Below, in pieces: positions 33,850-45,078 of a stretch of DNA of 45,503 bases. How positions within the stretch are numbered: the first letter of the stretch is position 1; each line of letters opens with the position of its first letter. Both the position numbers and the translations under genes were made by a program. Source of the stretch: Dichomitus squalens LYAD-421 SS1 (lineage: Eukaryota > Basidiomycota > Agaricomycetes > Polyporales > Polyporaceae); the NCBI RefSeq assembly GCF_000275845.1, contig NW_006766926.1, forward strand, positions 10,469-55,971, in the 5' to 3' direction. Below the pieces are notes generated by a model. The model was not told the origin of the DNA. It made no database searches and saw nothing but the letters and a program-made list of their open reading frames with translations.

Positions 33850-35488
33850 ATGGAAGCCCAGTCCTGGTGTGGGAGGAAGGAGGAGGCATACACGCCCACA
33901 TTGAACACAGCGCCAAAGACGAACGCAGGCTGCTGGGACCACGCCGGCCGTTGTCCCCGTCCTTCTGGCCCACAGCGAAGCAGCGACTACGTATCCGACC
34001 GCGAGCGACAAGCAAGTCAAGTCGCACTCTACTTGACGTGATCGCCTGTGCTCACAGCTACTCGCACCCACAACAACGACCAGCTCCCCGAAATTCGACA
34101 CCTCAGCAGATGCTCTCGAGATTGCTCAGGTACCACTGCGGTCCTTCGCCACCGCTCACATCCGCATGCGCTTCCCCATCCGTCCCACGGCAACACTTTC
34201 CATCTCATAGCAAGCAATAGCGCATGCGTCGCGCCTCCCTACCTCCGCAGCCAGGACTGCATCTCCAACGTTACCTCTCTCCACATTCCCGCTCGAGCGC
34301 ACAACCCCGAGAGGGCCACAGACACCCGTGCCCGTCGTGTCGTCAGAATGTCATGATACCTTCCAGTACTTGGGCAACTGGCTTACGACGGACATTGAGG
34401 ATCTTATAACGCGGTGAGCTCATCATCCTCGCATTCTAGCACTGACTATCTGGCAAATACCTCAACGTGAATTCCGATGGGAACGCGGACAGGACCGCGA
34501 TAGGTGGAGAGGGAAGGGGAGGGTACATTTAAGAGACAGGAGAAGTGGGAGAAGGGGGCCCAAGAGCGCGAGCCGTGCGTCCAGATTTTGGACGCGAGAA
34601 CGTTGAGCAGCTCTGAGTCGGAGTCTGGGTCCATTATACAACCTTCAACGGAAAGTTGCGCACAAATTAGTGTTGGAATGAAGGAGCGCGAGAGGGAGAT
34701 CGCGAGGCCTGCTCGAGAACGGAGATGATGAAGCTGTTGGAGAGGCAGATGCACGCGCAGCACCCGAGACATGGGTGACCGGACGCGTTCCGCTGTTGGC
34801 TGCCGATGTGGTGAACACGCCAGAGTCGTCGGTGGAAGAGCTTTCGGTGGTCCAATTCCAGAGTCCCTGGCTCATCAAGTGACATCTCTCATACCACGCA
34901 TCCTGTCGCACATGCGTTCACTCATCGATGGCAGGTCCAAAAGGGGCGACGGACGCGAACACGTCGCACTCCCCACATACGCTCACTCCTTCAGGCACAT
35001 CCGTGTACACTCCTTCCGTTATGACCTCCTGCGGCATTCCTTGCGCGTGCGAGTGCACAGTTCCCAGCAGCGCTGTCATCCGCACTCCGCTCCGCTACAT
35101 CAGCGCCATGCACATCAACAACCCCTACGTTCGTCTTCCTCACTTCTTCCCTTGACCTTTCCGGGCTTACTCATACTTGACAGGCTTCTTACAAAGGCTG
35201 CAGATGCGGGGCCCGAGCAGACACACCACTCCCACTCCAGACGCTCCGGGCTAGAATGAGCACCTCGCCAGTATATTCGGAGCCTCATACAGGTACGTCA
35301 TCCTCTGCTTCCTCCTCGCACACCTCCACTGACCTCGCGATGCAGTTGTACCTGGTCGACCGGCACTCGAGTGACCTGGGTGAGCTATCTCCCGTCACCA
35401 ATTCAGAAGTCGGCACAACGACAAGCCCAATACTCTAACGCACAAGGGGCGCATGCTGAAAGAGCGAGAGTGTCGATACAGAAGATGA
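33850..35488 (+). pseudogene. Gene X copy 2, disrupted
   Basis: This is homologous to X copy 1, and its 5' part to copy 3 (DYVSDRERQ here, AYLTEREGR in copy 3). An EREREIA stretch near 34690 suggests a coiled coil. The 3' exons match copy 1: CACECTVPSSAVIRTPLRY, then intron 35129-35183 and ASYKGCRCGARAD. There a 7-nt deletion shifts the frame and the Trp codon of PGW is TAG, so the exon is broken. The last intron, however, is better than in copy 1: a GTGAGC donor and a CTAAC branch site at about 35434-35438, inside a 13-nt segment missing from copy 1. The final exon reads GRMLKERECRYRR with a stop at 35486-35488. Function unknown. Confidence 0.55.
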
Positions 35489-37260
35489 AACAACAATGGG
35501 GCGGGTTCGACATAGGCTCCGTATTCGCGCGATGATTTTGACCGGCCGTTGGGAAGGGGCACAAGACTGTCAATAAGAGTTGGCCGTCGAGGACGAGATC
35601 GCATGGCACGTCGTCTGAGCCGTCGTTTGTACTTACGGGCGCGGTGTCTGCAGCGGGGCGGCTACCGTCGTGACTGCCTGCCAAAGAAACACTGTCATTA
35701 TAGGCCTACTGTATGCGTCGCTTTCATGTACCTGCCAGCAGGACGCCTTGCCATCCTAGATGAAACGATCCAAGAAGTACATCATAACTGCTGGCTGAGT
35801 AGAGACATCAACTGAGGTGTCGGTATGTAACGAGTGTCGGTATGTAACGGGTTTGCATGGTAACGCCCACTGCTCAATAACAGTACTTGCCAATTGCTCC
35901 ATAGAAACACTCCGAGTCGAGACCGTGCTGCCCTTCCATGTCGCTTCAATGCATCACGTACGAGCATTATCCACTGCTCTCCGGATCATCTCATTATATA
36001 ACGAGACACCGCAACACGAAGACGTGGCATCTGCTACTAAGTTCAAAATTGTGGAAACGCCGACGGGCAAGCATACACGAAGAATGTGTTCTAGTAGTGA
36101 ATAACTGAGCCAGAAGAAACTACGCTGAAGTCGACCTTTGAGGCTGATAACAGTTCGCCCACCCATTTCCTGCGCAAGCATGCGAAAAGTCTATAGTGAT
36201 TGACTCATATCCCATGACCTTGACCATCCCTCGCCACAGTAGAGAATCACGATACTCGTCCGGCACCCACATCACAAGGTTATCGTAATTGTCCGTGATC
36301 CACCCATTCCATTCCATGTACTTCTCAGGAGAGAGCACAGACGGGTCTTCGGCTGCGCTTGTCGTTGTAGCTTTGAAGTTGATGAAGGAGGGATGGGCTC
36401 CAAGAGGATCTTGAAAGCGCATATCTATGTTCAGCTTAGATGTGAGGAACAAGAAGACACCACTCGCCTGTGAACGCATTCATATCCCAAACAACGATTC
36501 GTCGGTCTGAACCCGATATGATGTGGCGACCATCCGGTGAGAGCGCCAGGGAGTCGATGCTTCCGAACCAATTGGACAGACATTCCCCAATAGGCTCTCG
36601 TGTCTGCGCATCCCACATCCGGATCGTCCCGTCCAGGCCCCCGGACACAATCTGTCGGCCATCCGGAGAATATATCGCATTGTACACCAGCCCCGTGTGG
36701 CCGCGTAACGGTTCGCCTGCTGGTACCCATCGCTCCATATCCCAGAGTCTGATTGTGCCGTCGCTGGCGGATGACATCACATACCGGCCGTCCTTGGACC
36801 ACGAAACAGACAAGACCGAGTCTTCATGGCCCCTGAGTGTCTCGCCAACAGCCTGCCCCGTTTCAGCATCCCACACCCGTACTGTCCTATCAGTCGAGCC
36901 GGATGCGATGCGTTTGCCATCCGGTGACCATGCGACGGATATGACCCAACCTTCATGCCCATCCAAAGGCCCGACGAGACACTCGTATGTCTCGGCATCC
37001 CAGATGCGAATGGTGCCGTCGTACGAACATGAGACAATCCGGCGGCCATCTGGCGAGTAATCAGCGTCCTGTACACAGTGGGTATGGCCACGTAGAGGCT
37101 CTCCGAGGGGTTGGAGCGTAGTCGAGTCCCATACACGAAGGGTACCATCCCACGACGCGGAAACAAAGCGACCGCCATCCGGAGAGAACCTGACGCGACT
37201 TATGAGGTCGGAGTGGCCCTTCAGACGCCCGGCAATGGAATTTCCAGTGTCTGCATCCCA
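34770..37260. repeat. Segmental duplication, right copy
   Basis: This is the partner of 29640-32170. Homology runs from the last unit of the 19-bp repeat, through the 3' half of gene X and the X-NLR gap, into WD40 repeat 9 of NLR-B. It ends exactly where NLR-A has its deletion, then resumes from about 40050 in the N-terminal exons. Confidence 0.9.
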
Positions 37261-40200
37261 CACGTTGATTGTGCCATCATAAGAGCCCGATATAATCCTA
37301 TGTCCGTCAGACGAGTACGCGAGCGAGGTCACAGAGTTCGTGGGGGCAGAATCTGATGAATCAGAAGAGATATTGCCAGGGCTCTCCACGCTCTCCCTCT
37401 CCTCTGCGGACCATATCCGTAGTGTCGCATCAGACGAGCCCGACACGACGTGGCGACCGTCAGGTGAAAAGCTAACAGCGTATACGTAGCTGCCGCGCCC
37501 ATTGAATGGCCCCCCGACAATCCCGCATGTCTCTGAATCCCATATCAGGACGCTCCCGTTTGCAGATCCAGACACGATGCGCCTGCCGTTGGGAGAGAGC
37601 GAGAGAGACCATACGTCACCGAGGAGGTGGTGGGATATCGTCCTCAACGTCTGTTGGGTCTCGAAGTCCCAGATCCTGATTGTCTTGTCAAGCGATCCCG
37701 AGACAATCCGAAGACCATCCGGTGAGAAAAGGACACAACTGACAGCTCCCGTATGAACTTCGAAGGGTTTCTCCACCGCCCCTCCTTCTACGGTGTCCCA
37801 AACCCGTACCGTGCCATCGTCAGCACCCGACGCGATGTATCGACTAGTCGGAGAGAAGGCGATGCAGCCAACGAAGGATGAATGGACACGGATAGGCTCA
37901 TGAACCACCCCGAGCGTTTCCGTGGACCAGATGCAAATACGGCCGTTGTCATCGCCGGATACAATGCGACGTCCATCTGGAGAGTACGCGATGCACAGCA
38001 CAGCGCCGTCATGGCCATGTAGAGGTTCACCAACAGCCTCCCATGTCGTGGAATCCCATATACGCACCGTCCAATCTTCCACCGCTGCGGCAACGCGACG
38101 GCCATCCGGCGAGAAAGCAACCCCGAAACCCGCGAAGCGGCAAGAGAGCTTACAGATTGCTTCGCCCGTCTCCGCATCCCATACTCGCACCGTATCGTCC
38201 CAAGATCCTGACACAATGTGCCGTCCGTCAGGGGAGTATGCCACGGAACGAACAGCGCCTGTGTGCCCCGAGAGGACCGCATGAGCCTGCGGCCAACGGT
38301 CACGAACGCTATCGACGAGCGGAAGATAGGGGAAATATGGGAGATAATTGGACCGGACCCTGGACGACGTCGGAGAGAAGGGCAGAGCTGAGATGTAGAC
38401 GTGAGGAGCGGCTTGGGCTATGACACCGGCAAACCGGCGAATGAAGGAGATCGCGTCGAGCAATAGCTCCTTTGATTGATCACTTCCTGAGTTCTACAAC
38501 AATCGTCAGTCAGATAAAAGCATACATGGGTCACGTACAACGACCACGCTCACATTGTACCACCTGAGGGCTGCTTCCAACGAGGGGGCCGCGCGATTGA
38601 CGGACTTGAGTAGGCTGAGCAATTCGACCCAGAACAGAAGCTTCTCTTGCAGAAACTTGCTCAGTTCTTGTTGCAGGTCTGGAGGATGAGTGGTGATGAG
38701 GTGTTCCTTCCAGTTACAAGACGCGTATGATAGGCTTTGAGGTACGAAGGTGGAAATGCGGGATTCGAGATTGGAAATGTCACGGTTGGGGATGTAGGAC
38801 GTGTCCAAGCGGCAGATGTTGAACGACAGTCGAATGTTCATGATTCGGAAGCAACCGAGCGCCATAACGGGATGTCCCGCCGTCAAGTCGACGAACCACT
38901 CCCCGCTTCTGGCCTCGTCAGTCAAGAAGTCGCGGAACGACGTGTGATGCGGACGGATCAGGGTTTTTTCGTTGTATACTCCCCATAGAAGGGAGCCCAT
39001 GTGCTTCACTATCAGGTAGACGTCGTCCTCCTCAACACCGATCGCGACACGACGCATCTCTTCCAGGGATTCAACCGACAGCGGGGAGGAGGCGCAGAAC
39101 ACCTGGGCCATGACAGAACGGAAGCGTTCCATGAGATCTTCATCGTCTGATGCGAACAGGTCCCCTAGGATGGTTCGATAGAGGCCGTCCAGGGAGGTCG
39201 CGCCCCCTCGCGATACCGCGTCCAGAAACGATACAAACCGTTTCTTCAGAGTGCGACCCGCCGGCTTTTGAAGAATAGCCCGGCAAGCCGTCGCCGCCCA
39301 CTGAAACAGGCCCTCCGCCTTTTCAGCCAGCTTCCGAATGTCGGTATCATCCAATGCGGCCTCGGTTCCAGAAAGAAGCTCGTGACGCACGTATTGCTCG
39401 ATGTCCCGGGCTGCCTCATCGTGGTTGTCGTCGAGTATCATCTGACTTATATGCGGATGGCCGTCCTGGGAGCGGTCTACGACATCAGGCTCGGGACGGG
39501 ACGTGAAGAGGATGCGGAAGTGGGAAGGAAGTTGCTTGGAACCCTCCGTGAGATGCTTCAACAGCAGACGGCGTTCGGGCGCATCGGGGGAGCTGCTCTC
39601 ATCGAATGCGTCGATGACAACAAGCACTGGTCCATCCAAGCTAATTTTCTCGAGCGGCTTGACAATCAGCTCCTTCCACTGCGTCGCGATGTCGACCGAC
39701 CCGACGAGGCCACCCTGATCATGGAGGACGTTGGCGAGCGCATGTCGGAAGTCGCGATTCCAGTCCGCAAGATCGCGCGCAATGGTACCAATGACAGAGG
39801 TGAGACGACGTTCCGCTTGGTAGCTACGGTTGAAGCAGAAGAAGGAGCCTAGGCGGCGACAGGCCTTGAACTCTACGCCAATGGAATGGGCGATGGAGGA
39901 CTTGCCGGTCCCAGCACCGCCGAGGAGGAAGAGAACCCGGGGGGCATCGGGGTTACGGTGATTGATCCACTCTCGGAGCGCCTCCAGAGTTTTCACACGC
40001 GTGCCTTCAAGACACGCTCTGCCCGAATCGAGTCCTGCACCGCGTACATGGGTCAAGCTGTCGATTTTGCCTGAAGCCGTCGGTGAGAACGAGGGTCATA
40101 GGAAGTGAAGAGAACTTACTCAGATCAGCAAGATTTGCCACACGGATCTCAGTTTCGAGCGTTCCCCCTTCGGTAAAACGCCTGCGAAGGTCCATGAAAG

Positions 40201-41140
40201 CCTCAGTGAACTCGCGTACTTTCTCGTCTACTCGCGAACCCGAGATGACATTGCTTCCAGCTCGGATCCCTGGGGGGCAACTTCAGTACGCGTCATAACA
40301 AGGCCTCAGCAATCACGTCCTCACAGAAATTCGTAAAACGGGCCTCGTCCTGGATGAACTCCGCGCACTCCTGCGTCTTTTTCGACATATCCTTCAACAG
40401 CCTTTTGCGATATTCGTCCAAATCTGTGAAACGACCAGTCTTGTTCACGAGTTCGTAGAGGTCGTCCATCGCTTTGAGAAGATCAGCCATTGCGTTGTCA
40501 CGTTTGTTCTGATCAATCACAGGCTGAAGGGGATGTCTTAGATCCGCGACGGGAGTAGGATGATGGGCGGAGACAGCGTACATTGACCACCGAAAGGAGG
40601 ACAGTGGATGCGATCTTGGCGTAGGGATGGAGCTGAGCATGTTCTTGAGCATGGTAGAGAATCCATATACCGTAGGTACCGACGTACGTCTCCTATGCTT
40701 TCGACAAGCGATGCAAAGATCTCCACTTTCTCCAGTACAGGCTTCCACAGCTCGTACGCGCTTTCAACAGCTTCTGGCGTTGCCTCGATGGCCGTCGCCC
40801 CTTTGGCCACGATTGTATTAGGTGAGCTAAGAGGGGCCAATGCTGTACGACCGTCGTCGACGGCTGTCCTTATTTGAGCCACATCCTCAGCGGGGCGTGT
40901 TGTGAGAGCTACGTCCTGCGTTTCCTTGAGTGAGACGTCCAATGAGATCCAGGAAGACACGGAACATGTTGACAGAGTACTACGTACTTTCTTCGAAGCC
41001 TCATGAGCGACCTCCGTGCGACCGACATCTGTAGATAGCGCATCGATAGACGCAACTCCGGCTTCATCCGTAGATGGTTGAGAGGATCGCTTGATGTGTT
41101 TGCGCAACTTGTTCTTGAATTTGCGCATGACTGGCTTCAT
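36120..41140 (-). CDS. NLR-B: helical N-domain, NACHT, 14 WD40 repeats
   Basis: This is a fungal NLR of roughly 1,450 residues. The start is at 41140 (in-frame Met at 41128 matches the NLR-A start). The basic N-terminus MRKFKNKLRKHIKRSS leads to a helical region: SAYELWKPVLEKVEIFASLV, LHPYAKIASTVLLSVVN, MADLLKAMDDLYELVNKTG and DMSKKTQECAEFIQDEARF. Similar basidiomycete domains are compared with HeLo/MLKL-type cell-death bundles; this is inference. The NACHT has Walker A GGAGTGKSS, Walker B PVLVVIDAFDESS and ILFTSRPE. After a helical linker, 14 WD40 repeats (two seven-blade propellers) follow. The frame could stop at 36436, but an intron joins it to a cap exon, NGWITDNYDNLVMWVPDEYR, with the stop at 36120. 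No disruption is seen. Such receptors oligomerise on ligand binding and trigger incompatibility or defence. Confidence 0.88.
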
Positions 41141-41989
41141 TGGTGGTCCGAGGCTGTTATGGGATGTCGGCTGGTGGTCGGTGCAGAATCAGCCTGACTG
41201 AGGGCAGGGAGCCCGCTGGCATCATGGGAACGTGGTGGACGAGACCACGAGGCGTATACTAGGTTTCGGCGGCAGAGGTGCGTCGGGTCTGATCGAGTAT
41301 CACTGGAAGTGACGTCTGGGCGGAGAACGCATCTCTGCTAAGTATCAACAAGAGAACCAGAAGCTTGGCATCGTGGAGTGTCAGAGACCTATAGTGATTA
41401 CATTCTGAGATAGTCCCGAATCCTACTCGAAAGTCCCGATCCGAGTTGTAGACGGAACAAGTCATGTGCGGTGTGTTCCATTCCAGGCACAAGATCCGAA
41501 CATAAAATCCCGGAGAACGGGAGCGTAGTGGAAATGAGGTCTGTCAAGTCAGGTTCTGTCAAGTGGAAGCAAGCAAGCGACAATTGAGCACCGTGCGCGT
41601 AAGCTGCGAGCTGTGAGATCAGTATTTTGTAGCATTATGAAGGATGCAGTTATGGTTACGACAGCCACAAAATCATCGCCAACAAGTTGGGCTGTGTTGA
41701 AGCTTGTCCCAATGCAGGAACACAACGCTCTCGATGCAAGCGATACATAGATATAATCGCATTGATCATGGTACAAGCACAAGGAAACTAATTGAACGGG
41801 GCTTGGAGGTGTTGATTGGAACAAGACACGCTACACAAAACGCAGCGCTCACCTCTGAGTCCCATCGCACCTCTATACCACCACTGTACCCCTTCATGCT
41901 TAGCCTGCAGCATCAACGTCCTGACTGAGCTCCGTTGACCGTCATGCAGAGCCATCCAGAAAAGCAGCGGAAGCCTAGTCGGGGTGCGG
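41141..41989. other. Region between NLR-B and gene X copy 3
   Basis: This is the putative divergent promoter area. No coding exon is supported; open frames are short and motif-free. It has patchy similarity to 33216-33849. Confidence 0.45.
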
Positions 41990-42404
41990 AAGCCGGAAGG
42001 AAGAGTCTCAGAGCAGATGCCCATTAGGAGGACGGCCCGATAGAGGAACCTCGGTGCTTTCTCCAGCCACGGTCGGCCGTTCTCGCCCACAACCCAATCA
42101 GCGACGGCGTACCTCACCGAGCGAGAAGGACGTCTTGATAACCTCCGCTTTGCAGCCACTCGCACTGACGACAACGACCAGGCTCAGCTTTCCCAATATC
42201 AACGCCTCGGCATTTTCACGACTGTTCTAGGCTCAGTCCCACCGCCCTCCTCCGCCACCGTTCGCATGCATATGCGCTGCTCCGCCTATTCTGTCGCACC
42301 ATTTCTCATCTCATAGCGAAAGCGAGGGCGCACGCATCGCGCCTCGCTGACTTCGCAGCCAGAAGTACATTTCCAACCGCACAGTGAGATACACATCAAC
42401 AACC
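41990..42404 (+). pseudogene. Gene X copy 3, cut off by a retrotransposon
   Basis: The frame AYLTEREGRLDNLRFAATRT followed by DDNDQAQLSQYQ aligns with the 5' parts of copies 1 and 2. Further on, the DNA around CCTCCTCCGCCACCGTTCGC matches 28655-28675 and, less well, 34140-34160. Homology ends at 42404, exactly where the LTR begins, so the insertion removed or displaced the rest of this copy. Nothing of the Cys-rich 3' exons is seen to the right within the window. Confidence 0.55.
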
Positions 42405-42723
42405 TGTAGCGCCCCGCACCCGCGAAGTGAGGTGACGCGCTCGCTGGCCCGAAGGGGTAGGTGGCGCGTCACGAGAGGGAGAGAGGTTCGCTCGAGGGAT
42501 AGACAGGGTATGAGTATCTCGATTGAACGCTGGGGTTTGTACATACAGATCTGGGTTTATATACGGTTCACGGGCGCTATAACAGCTCTAAGGTTCGGGA
42601 ACACACGGTACAGATAAGAGTTAGATAGGAGAAGCTAGGATTAGGAAGGGGCCAATCCCGAAGCACAACGTCGATCAGGTACGGAGGGGGAGAAGAGAAG
42701 TAGCGCGCGACGCGGGCGCTACA
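42405..42723 (-). mobile_element. 3' LTR of the chromovirus, 319 bp
   Basis: The ends are a perfect 10-bp inverted repeat: TGTAGCGCCC at 42405 and GGGCGCTACA ending at 42723, with the TG...CA termini of LTRs. On the minus strand it holds a TATATAAA box (42556-42563 on the plus strand), which fits a U3 promoter. It lies directly after the last element ORF, as a 3' LTR should. The adjacent purine tract (about 42724-42734, minus strand) is weak. Confidence 0.82.
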
Positions 42724-42771
42724 TACGCCCTCCTGGACGACCGCGCCGGTGCGGGGGCGGGGCGTCCATGT

Positions 42772-43597
42772 TCAGGACGCGTTCGCGTCGCCCTCGGTCG
42801 CGACGGGGTTGAATTCCATGGCCGCGTCCTCTCCGTCCGCGTGAGTGGTCTCGGAAGCGAAGTCCGGGACGTTGAGGAGTTGAGAAAGGCCGATGTCCGC
42901 CCCCGGGGAACCCGCGTTCGAGGGAGACCCCGCCTCGAAACCCAGGTCGAGACCTGCTTGGTTTTGGAGGTCGAGGGTAGTGGCCAGGGCCGAAGCGACC
43001 TTGCGCATGGCCGAGGAGTGGGCCCCGAGACGGGCCTTGCTCTTGCGACGAGCCTCGCGCCCTTCGTACTGACGGCGAGACTTCTCGACGCGGCCGGACT
43101 CGCGCATGGCGGCGTCGGCCTTGAGCCTCTCCAAGAGCTGTCGCTCTTCGCGGGAGAGCTTGAACCGGTCTTCTAATTTCTCCTCGCGTAGGAGCGTGGG
43201 ATAGAGGAGCTCGGCGGGCGGGGGAGGGCGCGTGGTGAGTATTATAGCGCCCGAGTTGGGATCGACCGACGAGAACCCGTACAGGCTGTGTGCGTCCTCG
43301 TTCCATATGGCCACGAACGTGTCTATTCCGGCCGGTATCGGGTGCTCGGCGAAATCGAAACTTTTGCCCCCGCTGACCAGCTCCCGCAGGTGAGTCTCGT
43401 GTTCGAGGTACAAGCGGAGGAGTTGAGCGGGGTAGACGTGGATCCCGGAAAGGTGGGCGGACGTGAGAAGTAGATCTCCGCCCGGGCAGAGGGTTGAGTG
43501 GACGTGCATGGTGAGCAGTGGTGGCCTGGAGGTTGGGACGGCGGCGTCGGCGTTGACGAGGAGAGCTGGCAGGCGGCGGATGATCGAGAACAGGGGG
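42772..43597 (-). CDS. C-terminal ORF of the retrotransposon, unknown domain
   Basis: This frame is open from 43683 and overlaps the integrase frame. It can be joined to the integrase in phase by removing a 31-nt GT-AG segment (43598-43628), giving QEYNS then PLFSIIRRLPALLVNADA. It reads like a real folded protein: GGDLLLTSAHLSGIHVYPAQ, LLRLYLEHETHLRELVS, IPAGIDTFVAIWNEDAHSLY and PNSGAIILTTRPPPPAEL. A charged helix, LSREERQLLERLKADAAMRE, follows and then an acidic tail. The competing frame is Arg/Pro-rich and looks like a shadow. I do not recognise the domain; it may be an accessory C-terminal module of this retroelement lineage. Confidence 0.6.
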
Positions 43598-45078
43598 CTG
43601 GGGTGAAGAATGCGGTGAGTCGACGTACCTGTTATATTCCTGGCAGACCTGGCTGATAAGGCTCTGCAGGAATACGTCGACATGACCCGAAAAGATCTGT
43701 GGGTCGCCAGGCGGTGGCGTCCCCGAGCCCTCGGGGAGCTGATCGACTGACTCTAGTCCTAACGCCTCCAGGTACATTCTTAACGCACCTAACGGTTCAG
43801 CCGTCCGATAAGGAATCCAAGTCCGGTCCCCGGACTTCCACTCGGCTTCGAAAATCGCGTCAGTTCCTTTACCGACGTGTCCGATGATTTTACTAACAGC
43901 CCACTCATTGTCGGGGTCCTCAATCTCAAACACCTGAGTGTCCAGACGGCCAGGAAAAAGGCGGTCGTCATTGGGTTCGTGGATACGCAACAGGGACGCG
44001 TGAAAAACATCGTGAATGCCCCTCCTCCTCAAGCTAGGAGGGAGTTCTACTCGGAAGGAGGAGTTATGGTAGTCCCGTACGATGCGGTATGGTCCGATAA
44101 ATTTCGGAGCCAGCTTACGAGCCAATCCCTTAGGTAGGGAAATGTTTTTAGTAGAAATATAGACCAGGTCCCCTTCCGAGAATGGAGCCGGCCTTCTACG
44201 GCGGTTAGCGTCACGGACATGCTTGGTCCTGGCCGCGATCACACTGTCATGCGCCGCCATGATGGCTGATTTGACTTTTTGTGCGTAGATACGTACCCCA
44301 GGGTACTCGTCCTTGGCTGGGCGATCCCAAATCATAGGGCGGGGCATACGGCCAGTGTTGAGGAAGAATGGGGCGAAACCGGTGGTGTCCGATCGCGCCA
44401 TGTTAATGGCAAACTCGATGCCCGGCAACCGAGCTACCCAGTCCCTTTGGTCAGGTTTGATACATTGTCTTAGCATCTGAGATACAGTGCGGTTTGCACG
44501 CTCCGTGGAACCGTCGGACTCTGGGTGATAAGCACTAGACATCCGCAATTCCACGCCAATAAGCTTGTGCAGGTGTGACCAGAAGGTACTGGTGAACAAA
44601 ACGTCGTGATCGCTGACAATAGCCTTGGGTAGCCCATGTAACTTATAGACTTCCGAGAAGACAAGCTCAGCAACATCTCGTGCGCGATAAGTCGTCTTAG
44701 AGGGAATCAGATGCACCATTCCTGTCAAGAGGTCGATCACGGTGGTGATCGAGTCGTAGGTACTATCTCTGTCCTTAGACTCAGGAAGGGGTCCCACGAA
44801 ATCCATTCCGATCGCTTCCCAAGGCACGGCCGGAACTGGTAACGGGTTGAGGAGGCCATACGGCTTCTGGTTAGCTGGCTTACTGCGTTTACAAGTCTTA
44901 CATGAGTCACAGTACGACTGCACGTCAGGGAGAAGGGTTTTCCACCAGACGTGGTCACGTAGAAGATCAGCTGTCTTTCGAGGTCCCAGGTGCGCTAACA
45001 AAGAATGGGCATGAGAGATAACAATCTCCCTAGCGCTGCGCCCGTTGACTATGATGTGTGGGACACACAGAAGCTCAC
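43598..45078 (-). CDS. Retrotransposon integrase with chromodomain (partial)
   Basis: This is the 3' part of a Ty3/Gypsy polyprotein. It begins inside the zinc-binding region (SHAHSLLAHLGPRKTADLLR and CDSCKTCKRSK, the HHCC finger). The catalytic D-D-E core follows: GMDFVGPLPES, AIVSDHDVLFTS and HPESDGSTERANRTVS. Then comes the GPY/F-type region KLAPKFIGPYRIV with RRRGIHDVFHASLLR. A chromodomain-like segment ends it: VFEIEDPDNEWAVSKIIG, EAEWKSGDRTWIPY. Chromodomains direct integration to particular chromatin. The frame stays open to 42719, but the real product probably switches frame at 43598-43628. The N-terminal side is cut by the LTR at 45079, so a full enzyme cannot be made from this locus. 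Confidence 0.88.

Larger units (their letters stand above)
42405..45078 (-). mobile_element. Ty3/Gypsy chromovirus, 3' part
   Basis: The element runs on the minus strand. Reading leftward it has integrase, chromodomain, a C-terminal ORF and the 3' LTR. Gag, protease, reverse transcriptase and the 5' LTR are not in the window. The right side is broken at 45079 by a second LTR. The left end abuts X copy 3. A target-site duplication cannot be checked because the other end is missing; the five bases left of the LTR are CAACC. Confidence 0.85.

Noticed and set aside
42719..43597. Arg/Pro-rich C-terminal 290 residues of the open integrase frame
   Set aside because: The composition is that of an off-frame reading of GC-rich coding DNA. 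The overlapping frame looks like the real protein.
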